Source: Pseudomonas sp. TNT3 (GTDB taxonomy: Bacteria > Pseudomonadota > Gammaproteobacteria > Pseudomonadales > Pseudomonadaceae). From it: a stretch of DNA of 64,000 bases. Below, piece by piece: positions 52,413 to 61,274 of this stretch. The stretch covers positions 1-64,000 of the forward strand of contig NZ_WFGV02000001.1 in the NCBI RefSeq assembly GCF_010095445.2, read 5' to 3'. The position numbers and the translations under genes are program-made. Under the pieces are notes generated by a model. The model was not told where the DNA came from. It did not search any database and saw only the letters and a list, made by a program, of their open reading frames with translations. Every line of letters starts with the position of its first letter. The first letter of the stretch is position 1.

Positions 52413-55400
52413 ATGTCGCTGTCCAGCGGGCTGATCGCCGCCGTCGCCCTGGCCTATATGGCCATCATGTTCGCTATCGCCTTCTACGGTGACCGCCGCG
52501 CCGCGCCGTTGCCACCGCGCGTGCGTGCCTGGGTGTACAGCCTGTCGCTGGCGGTTTACTGCACCAGCTGGACTTTTTTCGGGGCCGTGGGCCAGGCCGC
52601 CGAACAACTCTGGTCATTCCTGCCGATCTACCTCGGACCAATCCTGCTGCTGGTCTGCGCCCCTTGGGTCCTGCAGAAAATGGTGATGATCAGCAAACAG
52701 GAGAACATCACCTCCATCGCCGACTTTATCGCGGCACGCTACGGCAAATCCCAGTCGCTGGCCGTGGTCGTTGCGCTGATTTGCCTCGTCGGCGTTTTGC
52801 CCTACATCGCTTTGCAACTCAAAGGCATCGTGCTCGGCGTGAATTTGTTGATCGGCGCTGGTGCTGACGCGATGGGCGTGCGCGCGCAGGACACGGCGCT
52901 GATCGTGTCGCTGGTGCTTGCGCTGTTCACCATCGTGTTCGGTACCCGCAACCTCGATGCCACGGAGCACCACCGGGGCATGGTGTTGGCGATCGCGTTC
53001 GAGTCGCTGGTCAAGCTCTTCGCTTTTCTTGCCGTCGGTGCATTCGTGACCTACGGCCTCTACGACGGATTTGACGACTTGTTCAATCAGGCCATGCTTG
53101 CCCCGCGGCTGGAGCAATACTGGAAGGAAACGATCAACTGGCCGTCCATGGTGGTTCAAACCGGTGTGGCGATGATGGCGATTATCTGCCTGCCCCGGCA
53201 ATTCCACGTGACCGTGGTCGAGAACATCGAGCCTCAGGACTTGCGCCTGGCGAAATGGGTGTTTCCCGCCTACCTGGCACTCGCGGCTCTGTTTGTCGTA
53301 CCCATCGCCCTGGCAGGTCAGATGTTGCTGCCCAGCTCGGTGCTGCCAGACTCGTTCGTTATCAGCCTGCCGCTGGCGCAGTCCCACCCTGCCCTGGCGC
53401 TCCTGGCGTTTATTGGTGGCGCCTCGGCAGCGACCGGCATGGTGATCGTCGCCAGCGTGGCGCTGTCGACCATGGTGTCCAACGACATGCTGTTGCCATG
53501 GCTATTGCGCCGCAACAATGCCGAGCGTCCGTTCGAAGTATTCCGTCAGTGGATGCTGTCGGTGCGCCGCGTCAGCATCGTGGTGATTCTGCTCCTGGCG
53601 TATGTCAGCTATCGCTTGCTGGGCTCTACCGCGAGCCTGGCGACCATTGGCCAGATCGCCTTCGCTGCCGTGACCCAACTGGCCCCGGCCATGCTCGGCG
53701 CGCTGTACTGGAAACAGGCCAACCGCCGAGGTGTGTTCGCCGGCCTAGCCGCCGGGACATTTCTCTGGTTCTACACCCTGATCCTGCCTATTGCCGCCCA
53801 CAGCCTGGGCTGGTCGCTCAACACCTTCCCGGGATTGGCGTGGCTGCACAGCAACCCGCTGAACCTGCCACTGACTCCGCTGACCCAGGGCGTTGTGTTA
53901 TCGCTGGCGGCCAACTTCACGCTGTTCGCCTGGGTCTCCGTGCTGTCGCGCACGCGGGTATCGGAACACTGGCAGGCCGGTCGTTTTATCGGACAGGAAA
54001 TCAGCGCACGCCCAAGCGCACGCTCGATGCTGGCCGTGCAGATAGACGACTTGCTGCAACTCGCGGCACGCTTTGTCGGTGAGGAACGCGCTCGTCAGAG
54101 CTTCATCCGCTTCGCCTATCGCCAAGGCAAAGGCTTCAATCCGAACCAGAATGCCGACGGCGAGTGGATCGCCCACACCGAACGCTTGCTGGCTGGTGTA
54201 CTGGGCGCTTCATCGACGCGCGCCGTGGTGAAGGCGGCCATTGAAGGTCGGGAAATGCAGCTCGAGGATGTCGTGCGAATCGCCGACGAAGCCTCTGAAG
54301 TCCTGCAATTCAACCGCGCATTGCTGCAAGGCGCGATCGAGAACATTACCCAAGGCATCAGCGTCGTCGACCAGTCGCTCAAACTGGTGGCGTGGAATCG
54401 TCGCTACCTTGAACTGTTCAACTATCCGGACGGCTTGATCAGCGTCGGTCGCCCCATCGCTGACATCATTCGCCACAACGCCGAGCGTGGCCTGTGCGGC
54501 CCAGGGGAAGCCGAAGTGCACGTCGCCCGGCGCCTGCACTGGATGCGCCAGGGCCGCGCCCACACGTCTGAAAGACTGTTTCCGAATGGGCGGGTGATCG
54601 AGCTGATCGGCAACCCGATGCCGGGTGGCGGCTTCGTTATGAGCTTCACCGACATCACCGCGTTTCGCGAGGCCGAGCAGGCACTGACCGAGGCCAATGA
54701 AGGCCTGGAGCGTCGCGTCACCGAACGTACTCATGAACTGTCGCAATTGAACGTAGCGCTGACCGAAGCCAAAGGCACCGCCGAGTCGGCTAACCAGTCG
54801 AAAACCCGGTTTCTGGCCGCCGTCAGCCATGACTTGATGCAACCCCTGAACGCTGCTCGACTGTTTTCAGCCGCCCTTTCCCATCAGGACGACGGCTTGT
54901 CCGCAGAGGCCCAGAAACTGGTGCAACACCTCGACACCTCGCTACGTTCGGCCGAAGACCTGATCAGCGACCTTCTGGACATTTCCCGCCTGGAAAACGG
55001 CAAGATAAATCCCGATACAAAACCGTTTGTGCTTAACGAGCTCTTCGACATTCTGAGTGCGGAATTCAAAGCGCTGGCTCGGGATCAAGGTTTGAAATTC
55101 CGTGTCAGAGGCAGTTCGCTGCGTGTCGAAAGCGACAGCAAATTGCTGAGGCGAATTCTGCAAAACTTCCTCACCAACGCCTTTCGCTACGCCAAAGGGC
55201 CGGTGTTGCTAGGTGTTCGGCGACACAAAGGCGAGCTGAGCCTGGAAGTGTGGGACCGGGGGCCGGGCATCCCGGAAGACAAGCAAAAGGTGATTTTCGA
55301 AGAGTTCAAACGCCTCGACAGTCACCAGACGCGTGCCGAGAAAGGCCTTGGGCTCGGGCTGGCGATCGCTGACGGCTTATGCCGCGTTCTGGGACACACC

Positions 55401-55883
55401 TTACAAGTACGATCGTGGCCGGGACGCGGCAGCGTGTTCAGCGTCCGCGTGCCGTTGGCCCGCACGCAAACGGCAATGCCCGTCAAAGTCGCCGAACTCA
55501 ACGGTAAATTGCTCAGCGGGGCCCAGGTGCTGTGTATCGACAATGAAGACAGCATCTTGATCGGCATGAACAGTTTGCTGACCCGGTGGGGTTGCCAAGT
55601 GTGGACGGCGCGCAATCGTGAAGAATGCGCCGCGCTGCTCAATGAAGGCGTACGACCGCAGTTGGCGCTGGTGGATTATCATCTGGATGATGGTGAAACC
55701 GGGACGGACCTGATGGCGTGGCTGCGAACCCGCCTGGGCGAGCCGGTGCCGGGCGTAGTGATCAGCGCTGATGGGCGGCCGGAGACGGTGGCCCAGGTGC
55801 ATGCGGCGGGGCTGGATTACCTGGCGAAACCAGTGAAACCGGCGGCGCTTCGAGCGTTATTGAGTCGGCATCTGCCGTTGTAA
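52413..55883 (+). CDS. Hybrid histidine kinase with N-terminal sodium/solute symporter domain
   Basis: A 1156-residue membrane kinase. Residues 1-520 form a 13-segment sodium:solute-symporter-like domain, as in CbrA-type sensors (SWTFFGAVGQAAEQLWSFLPIYLGPI; VVALICLVGVLPYIALQLKGI). A PAS domain (INITQGISVVDQSLKLVAWN-like, near 630-740) is followed by a coiled linker, HisKA with phospho-His806 in SHDLMQPLNAARL, and HATPase with WDRGPGIPEDKQ and GLGLGLAI. A C-terminal receiver domain has phospho-Asp1088 in LALVDYHLDD. It starts MSLSSGLIAAVALAY at 52413. No response regulator gene is next to it. Confidence 0.92.
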   Translation: MSLSSGLIAAVALAYMAIMFAIAFYGDRRAAPLPPRVRAWVYSLSLAVYCTSWTFFGAVGQAAEQLWSFLPIYLGPILLLVCAPWVLQKMVMISKQENITSIADFIAARYGKSQSLAVVVALICLVGVLPYIALQLKGIVLGVNLLIGAGADAMGVRAQDTALIVSLVLALFTIVFGTRNLDATEHHRGMVLAIAFESLVKLFAFLAVGAFVTYGLYDGFDDLFNQAMLAPRLEQYWKETINWPSMVVQTGVAMMAIICLPRQFHVTVVENIEPQDLRLAKWVFPAYLALAALFVVPIALAGQMLLPSSVLPDSFVISLPLAQSHPALALLAFIGGASAATGMVIVASVALSTMVSNDMLLPWLLRRNNAERPFEVFRQWMLSVRRVSIVVILLLAYVSYRLLGSTASLATIGQIAFAAVTQLAPAMLGALYWKQANRRGVFAGLAAGTFLWFYTLILPIAAHSLGWSLNTFPGLAWLHSNPLNLPLTPLTQGVVLSLAANFTLFAWVSVLSRTRVSEHWQAGRFIGQEISARPSARSMLAVQIDDLLQLAARFVGEERARQSFIRFAYRQGKGFNPNQNADGEWIAHTERLLAGVLGASSTRAVVKAAIEGREMQLEDVVRIADEASEVLQFNRALLQGAIENITQGISVVDQSLKLVAWNRRYLELFNYPDGLISVGRPIADIIRHNAERGLCGPGEAEVHVARRLHWMRQGRAHTSERLFPNGRVIELIGNPMPGGGFVMSFTDITAFREAEQALTEANEGLERRVTERTHELSQLNVALTEAKGTAESANQSKTRFLAAVSHDLMQPLNAARLFSAALSHQDDGLSAEAQKLVQHLDTSLRSAEDLISDLLDISRLENGKINPDTKPFVLNELFDILSAEFKALARDQGLKFRVRGSSLRVESDSKLLRRILQNFLTNAFRYAKGPVLLGVRRHKGELSLEVWDRGPGIPEDKQKVIFEEFKRLDSHQTRAEKGLGLGLAIADGLCRVLGHTLQVRSWPGRGSVFSVRVPLARTQTAMPVKVAELNGKLLSGAQVLCIDNEDSILIGMNSLLTRWGCQVWTARNREECAALLNEGVRPQLALVDYHLDDGETGTDLMAWLRTRLGEPVPGVVISADGRPETVAQVHAAGLDYLAKPVKPAALRALLSRHLPL

Positions 55884-55888
55884 GCCCT

Positions 55889-55931
55889 AAAAGATCGTCC
55901 GAAGGCTCGGGCCGCGATCGGACGATCTTTT
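55889..55931. terminator. Bidirectional terminator between the hybrid kinase and rmuC
   Basis: AAAAGATCGTCCGA (55889-55902) and TCGGACGATCTTTT (55918-55931) are 14-bp perfect inverted arms. The end A/T tracts serve both converging genes. Its core resembles another common Pseudomonas intergenic palindrome. Confidence 0.88.
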
Positions 55932-55936
55932 GATCT

Positions 55937-57415
55937 TTATTCTGGCAACTCCGCCAACCCATCCACATCCGTCATCGCCCGTTCCAGCAAATCAGCCGGC
56001 AGACTTTTACTCGCCCGCGCGCCCAGCAACTTGAGTTGTTCACTGCGACTCACCAGGTTGCCACGGCCCTCTGTCAGCTTGTTACGCGCCGAGCTGTAGG
56101 CTTTGTCCAACTGCTGCAGGCGATTGCCGACTTCATCCAGATCCTGAATGAACAACACGAATTTGTCGTACAGCCAACCCGCCCGCTCGGCAATTTCCCG
56201 GGCGTTCTGGCTCTGGCGCTCCTGCTTCCACAGACTGTCGATGACGCGCAGCGTGGCGAGCAAGGTGGTCGGGCTGACGATCACGATATTGCGGTCGAAC
56301 GCTTCCTGAAACAGCGTTGGCTCGGACTGCAGTGCCGCGGAAAATGCCGCTTCTATCGGCACAAAAAGCAGGACGAAATCCAGGCTGTGCAAGCCGTCCA
56401 GCCGTTTGTAATCCTTGCCCGCCAAGCCTTTCACATGATTGCGCAGGGACAGCACGTGTTGCTTGATGGCGATCTGGCCGATGGCATCGTCTTCGGCCGC
56501 CACGTATTGCTGATAGGCCGTAAGACTGACCTTGGAGTCGACCACCACCTGCTTGTCACCCGGCAGATAAATGATCACGTCGGGCTGGAAGCGCTCGCCG
56601 TCCGGGCCTTTCAGATTGACCTGAGTCTGGTACTCACGGCCCTTTTCCAGTCCTGCGTGCTCAAGCACGCGCTCAAGAATCAGCTCGCCCCAGTTGCCTT
56701 GTGTCTTCTGACCCTTCAGAGCGCGTGTAAGGTTCGTGGCCTCGTCGCTCAACCGCAGATTCAACTGCTGCAGGCGCTCGAGCTCTTTGGCCAGGGAGAA
56801 ACGCTCTCTCGCTTCTGCCTGGTAGCTTTCCTCGACGCGTTTTTCAAAGGACTGAATGCGTTCTTTCAGAGGATCAAGCAATTGACCGAGGCGTTGCTGG
56901 CTGGATTCGGCAAAACGCTGCTCACGCTCATCGAAAATCTTGCCCGCCAACTCGGCAAACTGCGCACGTAGCTCGTCTCGCGAGCCTTGCAAGTCATTGA
57001 GACGCTGCTGGTGGCTTTCCCGCTGCTCCCGCAGCTCGGCGTTGAGCGAAGCGGTCTGCGCGTCGAGGCGGCGCAAATCAGCCTCTTTGCCGGCACGTTC
57101 GATATTCCACGCGTGCGATGCGTCGCGTGCGTCATCGCGTTCGATCTGCAGCAGCTCGACTTCACGACGCAAAGCCGCCAGATCGGATTGCCGCAGGGTG
57201 TTGACCTGACTCAAATCACCGATTTCATCGCGACAGGCGTCGAGCTGGGCGTTCAATCCATCCTGCGCCAGCTGGGCTGTGGACAAGCGCTCTTGCAGCA
57301 GTGCTACCTCTGACTGAAGGCTGCTCGCGCGACGCTGCAGTTGCCAGGCCAGTACCAATAATGGCAATGCCGCTCCTGCCAGACCAAGCAATATGCTGGT
57401 CAAGTCCATAGCCAT
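55937..57415 (-). CDS. rmuC: DNA recombination protein RmuC
   Basis: A protein of about 492 residues: one N-terminal membrane anchor (LLGLAGAALPLLVLAWQL), a long coiled coil (residues 25-200) and the RmuC nuclease-like domain with WGELILERVLEHAGLEKGREY, PDVIIYLPGDKQVVVDSKVSLTAY and FVLLFVPIEAAFSAAL. In E. coli RmuC limits inversions between short inverted repeats and restricts some invading DNA. The frame opens with GTG at 57421, but the AGGAG site favours ATG at 57415 or 57409. Convergent with the kinase gene. Confidence 0.93.
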   Translation of the reverse strand: MAMDLTSILLGLAGAALPLLVLAWQLQRRASSLQSEVALLQERLSTAQLAQDGLNAQLDACRDEIGDLSQVNTLRQSDLAALRREVELLQIERDDARDASHAWNIERAGKEADLRRLDAQTASLNAELREQRESHQQRLNDLQGSRDELRAQFAELAGKIFDEREQRFAESSQQRLGQLLDPLKERIQSFEKRVEESYQAEARERFSLAKELERLQQLNLRLSDEATNLTRALKGQKTQGNWGELILERVLEHAGLEKGREYQTQVNLKGPDGERFQPDVIIYLPGDKQVVVDSKVSLTAYQQYVAAEDDAIGQIAIKQHVLSLRNHVKGLAGKDYKRLDGLHSLDFVLLFVPIEAAFSAALQSEPTLFQEAFDRNIVIVSPTTLLATLRVIDSLWKQERQSQNAREIAERAGWLYDKFVLFIQDLDEVGNRLQQLDKAYSSARNKLTEGRGNLVSRSEQLKLLGARASKSLPADLLERAMTDVDGLAELPE

Positions 57416-57476
57416 AGCCACTCCTGCTAATTCGATAAAGCCTGAAGGTTAACCAAGGCGTCAGGTCTTGGACAGC

Positions 57477-57800
57477 TCAGTCTTCGACCAGGCCCAGCTC
57501 GCGCTGGGCGCGTCGATCACCTGCCCGTGCCGCCTGGCGCAACAGGTCCTGGCCTATACGGCGGTCCCGGGCGTTGCCACATTCCCGGCACATCAACTGG
57601 CCGAGGCGGCTTTGCGCCGCCACGATACCTTCGCGCGCCGGTTGCTTGAGCAGGCGTCCGGCAAAATGTTTGACGTTGGTGTTTTCACTAAGGCGCGGGC
57701 TGTCCAGTAACCACTCGGCCACACGCATTGAAAAGCGTTTGGGTGGGGTAACAGCTGTGGGTGGAGTGGTTACGGAAACTGATACTGAACGAAACTTCAT
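57477..57800 (-). CDS. Small Sel1-repeat protein
   Basis: A 107-residue protein. One to two Sel1/TPR-like repeats are visible in the C-terminal half (GIVAAQSRLGQLMCRECGNARDRRIGQDLLRQAARAGDRRAQRELGL), which includes two Cys. The start at 57800 (MKFRSVSVSVTTPPT) is preferred to a longer frame reaching 57908. It precedes rmuC in the same direction with 61 bp between. The function of such short Sel1 proteins is not known; a role in protein binding is likely. Confidence 0.7.
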   Translation of the reverse strand: MKFRSVSVSVTTPPTAVTPPKRFSMRVAEWLLDSPRLSENTNVKHFAGRLLKQPAREGIVAAQSRLGQLMCRECGNARDRRIGQDLLRQAARAGDRRAQRELGLVED

Positions 57801-58784
57801 AAAACACTGTAGGGCAGATCGGAAGGCGCGCCACTCTACTCTTTTTTTCCTACAGGTAAAGCCTAAAAAAACCCGGCACGCCCGTCCTAGAGCAAGCGCT
57901 CGGGACAATCCACAGAAGCTGTGGATAAGTCAGTGGACAACCGCCCTTGAACTCTTGCAAACCCCTGTGGAATGGGGCTCGCAGTCAAACTGACGATTTT
58001 TTCACCAGTAAAAAAAAGCGATGTTTTTCATTGACTTAAATTTTGGTTACAGGCACCCACTGCGTTTGAAGGCCAGATGACAGCGGGGTGACAACGTTCG
58101 CAACTAATGTGCACAAGTACCTGCAAGGCGGTTATATCGGTGCGCTTTTTTGACGCATTTTGATGGATGATGCTGGGGATAACCCTCGGTTTACCGTGCG
58201 TCATGCTGATTCAAGCTGGCTGCAAAACGACGCACCAGCCGTCGGATGATGGGCTATGGGCCTGCGCAATCACGCAAATCAGCGTCCGCCTGCCCCTTTT
58301 CAATGCGCCAATGGCAATCTTTTTTGCTAACACACTTCCATTCTCAAATTCAATCCGTTAGTATCCGCGGCGTTAGTACCAAGCTGAAAGTCAATTCTGG
58401 TCGAACAAATCCCCCCGGTCAGCCTTCCCAAAGGAAGCCTCCACCGAACAAGCGGGATCGACCACCTCGATGGTTTCCAGGTAAACCTTGTGTCAACACA
58501 GCCTTTGAATCAAAAGCAAAGGGTGTTGCCAAGCTCACTTACTCTGACCGAACCAGCCTGCAAATTGATCAGGATCTTCACCCCGGGCCCAGAACCTTTG
58601 CCCTTGATGTGTTGCCTGCCCTCCTAAGTACCTACCTGCCAGCCCAAGCGCGCCAATTATCAGCGCTTCAAACTGGCTGCTTTGTTCCAGTCGGGTTCTT
58701 CGTTCGACCAACGGTGGTCGTCGTCACTGGAACGTTTTAATTTTGCACGGCTCTTATCCGTGTCGCTTGTAGGAACACCCAATA
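57801..58784. other. Nearly 1 kb without a convincing gene
   Basis: No frame here looks like a typical Pseudomonas protein. A 164-residue frame at 58246-58740 (+) has no ribosome site, is Pro/Lys/Ser-rich with poor similarity to any family I know, and is considered doubtful. The region is AT-richer around 58000-58060. Its right end (58684-58745) has a strong nested hairpin followed by a T-rich tract, so part of the region may be a long leader or a small RNA gene. Confidence 0.5.
58684..58745 (+). terminator. Nested hairpin followed by T-rich tract, upstream of the DUF3509-like gene
   Basis: Outer arms GTTCCAGT (58684-58691) and ACTGGAAC (58726-58733) are perfect; inside, GACCA-ACGG-TGGTC (58706-58719) forms a second stem. 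GTTTTAATTTT follows. It looks like an intrinsic terminator on the + strand, placed about 40 bp before the next start codon, so it could be the end of a small RNA or an attenuator. Confidence 0.6.
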
Positions 58785-59009
58785 ATGACTACTCAAATCC
58801 ACACCCAAGATGCAATTCGCACCTTAACCAACGCTTTTGCACCAATGAACTGCCTGATCATGGCCGCTCGCAAAGGCTGCTTCAGCTTCACTCTGGTGAA
58901 CGAACACGGCATCGCTCGTCACAGCGAACGCCTGTACCCCGATCAATACTCCAGCGCAGAACCGCTGCAGGCCGTGATCGACCGTACTCGTCAGGCACTG
59001 GTTGCCTGA
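58785..59009 (+). CDS. Small DUF3509-like protein
   Basis: A 74-residue protein, MTTQIHTQDAIRTLTNAFAPM..., with the pattern of Pseudomonas DUF3509 proteins: an N-terminal helix, a short beta region (CFSFTLVNEHGIARHSERLY) and a C-terminal helix (LQAVIDRTRQALVA). Function unknown. TAGGAACA lies 9 bp before the ATG, and a good terminator follows, so it is a single-gene unit. Confidence 0.7.
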   Translation: MTTQIHTQDAIRTLTNAFAPMNCLIMAARKGCFSFTLVNEHGIARHSERLYPDQYSSAEPLQAVIDRTRQALVA

Positions 59010-59033
59010 TACGCCAGAAAGGCTGAAAACCTC

Positions 59034-59063
59034 AAAAGCCCTGCTTCAATAGCGGGGCTTTTT
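59034..59063 (+). terminator. Rho-independent terminator after the DUF3509-like gene
   Basis: AAAGCCCTGC-TTCAATA-GCGGGGCTTTTTA forms a stem of about 9 pairs (one G-T pair) followed by a T run, 25 bp after the stop codon. Confidence 0.88.
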
Positions 59064-59111
59064 ATTGCCTGATATTTCCCTTTCTACCGCCTGGGCCTAA
59101 GTACTAACCGA

Positions 59112-59124
59112 TATAACGGTTATA
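59112..59124. promoter_or_regulatory. Odd palindrome TATAACGGTTATA upstream of the 160-residue protein
   Basis: TATAAC-G-GTTATA is a perfect 13-bp dyad about 160 bp before the start at 59285. It could be a regulator site or overlap a promoter. A related string, TATATAACGGGTAATATC, lies upstream of the SLAC1-type gene near 50229-50246. Confidence 0.35.
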
Positions 59125-59284
59125 ACTCGTCGCCGGAAATATTTTAAAAACAGTCCTTTACAGCGCGAATATGACACTACACTTCAACTCAAGCGGCGTG
59201 ATCCGCTTCCGGCGAGCCTGAGTCGACTCACTGCTGCCAAGGCCCCTTCAGGCATCGCCGCCCACTTCATGTTTCGAGGGCTTT

Positions 59285-59767
59285 ATGGGTATCGCTGCCA
59301 GCGAACTGTGCCGTTATGTGATCCGTCCGACCCTGCTCTACCTCGGACGTCATAGCGCAACTGCCGAATCCCTGTTGCTGGGCATTGCCGCCAGCCAGTC
59401 TGCCCTCGGATCCGCTCTTCATGACCGCCGCGGCCATGGCCTCTACCGAATCGCCGAACCCCGTCATCAGGCGCTCTGGGACCATTACCTGGCCCTGGAT
59501 CCGGAACGCGCCAGCCTGGTAAGAGGCCTGGCGAGTCAACACGCTTTCCTGAGCAGCCCGCACCTGGAACTGACCGTCAACCTGCGTTACGCCACTGCCA
59601 TCGCCTGGCTACTGGTCGAAGAACAAAACACCTCGCTCCCCGAAGCAGACGACCTGCTGGGAATGGCCCGAATCTGGCGCCAAACCTTCCAGCCCCAAGG
59701 ACGCCTGAGAGACTTCACCTACGCCTGGCAAACTTGTGTTTCAACTTTGAATCAGGTCGCCTGCTGA
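59285..59767 (+). CDS. Hypothetical protein, 160 residues
   Basis: I do not recognise a named domain. The protein begins MGIAASELCRYVIRPTLLYLG and is mostly helical and soluble, with SAESLLLGIAASQSALGSAL-like and LWDHYLALDPERASLVRGLASQ segments, and LRYATAIAWLLVEEQ and LLGMARIWRQTFQP later. The helix pattern (L-R-YATAIAWLL) suggests repeats of antiparallel helices. CGAGGGC lies before the ATG. It precedes the FadL-type gene by 146 bp in the same direction and may share its regulation. Confidence 0.7.
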   Translation: MGIAASELCRYVIRPTLLYLGRHSATAESLLLGIAASQSALGSALHDRRGHGLYRIAEPRHQALWDHYLALDPERASLVRGLASQHAFLSSPHLELTVNLRYATAIAWLLVEEQNTSLPEADDLLGMARIWRQTFQPQGRLRDFTYAWQTCVSTLNQVAC

Positions 59768-59913
59768 TCCGCCCATTTCAAAAGATCGCACAACAGGTCG
59801 CGAATCTGGTCGGATTGTCCTACAAAACCGCTCTAACTCAAGCGATACAGCCTATAGCGCTGGGACGAAAATGTTGGTAATTTTCGCCCCGGTGATCACC
59901 AGGAGTTCTAATA

Positions 59914-61185
59914 ATGAAAAAAGCAATGCTCAAAACCACCCTTAGCCTCGCCGTTACCTTGGCATCCACCCAGATCTTTGCAGCTGGCTTTGCCATCAAC
60001 GAACAAAGTATCAGCGGGATGGGTACAGGTTTTGCCGGGCGATCTTCCTCTGCCGATGACGCAAGCACCATTTTTGGCAACCCTGCCGGCATGTCGCGCA
60101 TCAAGCGCGAACAAGTCACCGGCGGCGCTGCAATGCTCGACGCACACACCGATATCAGCAACGCCAGCTCCAGCCCGAACAGCGGCAGCAACAAAGGCGA
60201 CATGGTGCCCTTCATCGCCGTACCTATGGGCTACTACGTCAAGCCAATCGACGACCATTGGGCAGTCGGTGTGGGCGTCTATGCTCCATTCGGCCTGGTG
60301 ACCGACTATGAGCAAGGCTTCGCTGGCCGTTACTTCGGCAGCAAGAGCGACGTTAAAATCGTGACCCTGCAACCGACTGTCAGCTACGCCTTCAACGACA
60401 AGGTGTCCATCGGTTTCGGTCCGACCATCAACCGCATCGACGGCAAGCTGGAATCGAACCTGTCGATCACCCAGGCCGCGCCAGATGGCGAAGTCAAGAT
60501 CAAGGGTGACGACACCGCGCTGGGCTACAACATCGGCGTGCTGGTTCAAGCCACCGACAGCACCCGCCTCGGCCTGACTTACCACTCGAAAGTGAAGTAC
60601 AAGCTCGAAGGCAACACCAAGGTCAATTACAACGTCCTGGGCCTGATCGGTCAGAACCCTAGCCAGAAGTACGATGCCTCCCTGGACCTGACGACGCCTG
60701 AGTCGGTGGACTTCTCGGTCACGCACAAGCTGGATGACCAGTGGACCCTCTACGCAGGCAGCACCTGGACTCGCTGGAGCCGCCTGAAAGAGATCACCGT
60801 TGAAAACAGCGGCGTTCCAGCGGTCCTCAATGGTCAATTCGGGACCATCACCGAAGAACAGAACTGGCACGACACCTGGGCTCACGCCATCGGCGCGTCC
60901 TACCAGTTGAACAAGCAATGGGTACTGCGTACCGGCCTGTCCTTCGACCAGGCACCGACCAACAACGAAGACCGCTCCCCACGCATCCCGACTGGCGATC
61001 GCAAGATTTTCAGCCTGGGCGCTGGCTGGAGCCCGACCGACGACCTGACCATCGACGTGGCGTACTCGTACCTGCGTGAAGAGGCGGTCAAGGTCAACAA
61101 CAGCAACGACCGTGGCCAGACTTACAACGCCAAGTACGAAAACTGGGCGAACGGTTTCGGTGTGGGTGCAACCTACCGCTTCTGA
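59914..61185 (+). CDS. fadL: Outer membrane transport protein, OmpP1/FadL family
   Basis: A 423-residue outer membrane porin that takes up long-chain fatty acids or other hydrophobic compounds. A signal peptide occupies residues 1-23 (MKKAMLKTTLSLAVTLASTQ...), then the family N-terminal hatch (GFAINEQSISGMGTGFAGRS) and the FGNPAGMSRI (NPA) motif near 55. Beta strands run to a terminal aromatic residue (VGATYRF). The ATG has AGGAG 8-9 bp upstream. The exact substrate is unknown; the gene symbol is for the family. Confidence 0.9.
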   Translation: MKKAMLKTTLSLAVTLASTQIFAAGFAINEQSISGMGTGFAGRSSSADDASTIFGNPAGMSRIKREQVTGGAAMLDAHTDISNASSSPNSGSNKGDMVPFIAVPMGYYVKPIDDHWAVGVGVYAPFGLVTDYEQGFAGRYFGSKSDVKIVTLQPTVSYAFNDKVSIGFGPTINRIDGKLESNLSITQAAPDGEVKIKGDDTALGYNIGVLVQATDSTRLGLTYHSKVKYKLEGNTKVNYNVLGLIGQNPSQKYDASLDLTTPESVDFSVTHKLDDQWTLYAGSTWTRWSRLKEITVENSGVPAVLNGQFGTITEEQNWHDTWAHAIGASYQLNKQWVLRTGLSFDQAPTNNEDRSPRIPTGDRKIFSLGAGWSPTDDLTIDVAYSYLREEAVKVNNSNDRGQTYNAKYENWANGFGVGATYRF

Positions 61186-61223
61186 TGATTCACGGCGAAC
61201 CTGAACGGCTCGCTACCTGAATC

Positions 61224-61262
61224 AAAAAAGCCCCGCTCTCTGGTTCAGAGGCGGGGCTTTTT
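61224..61262. terminator. Bidirectional terminator between the FadL-type and GPx-like genes
   Basis: AAAAAAGCCCCGC-CTCTGGTTCAGAG-GCGGGGCTTTTTT-like sequence: the stem AAAAAGCCCCGC/GCGGGGCTTTTT is perfect and the loop can form another short stem (CTCT/AGAG). It serves both converging genes. Confidence 0.93.
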
Positions 61263-61274
61263 AGTGGGTGGCAA

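Noticed and set aside
58246..58740. A 164-residue + strand frame in the 1-kb gap
   Set aside because: No ribosome site, unusual composition, and its 3' end runs through the terminator-like hairpin; more likely non-coding, though not excluded.
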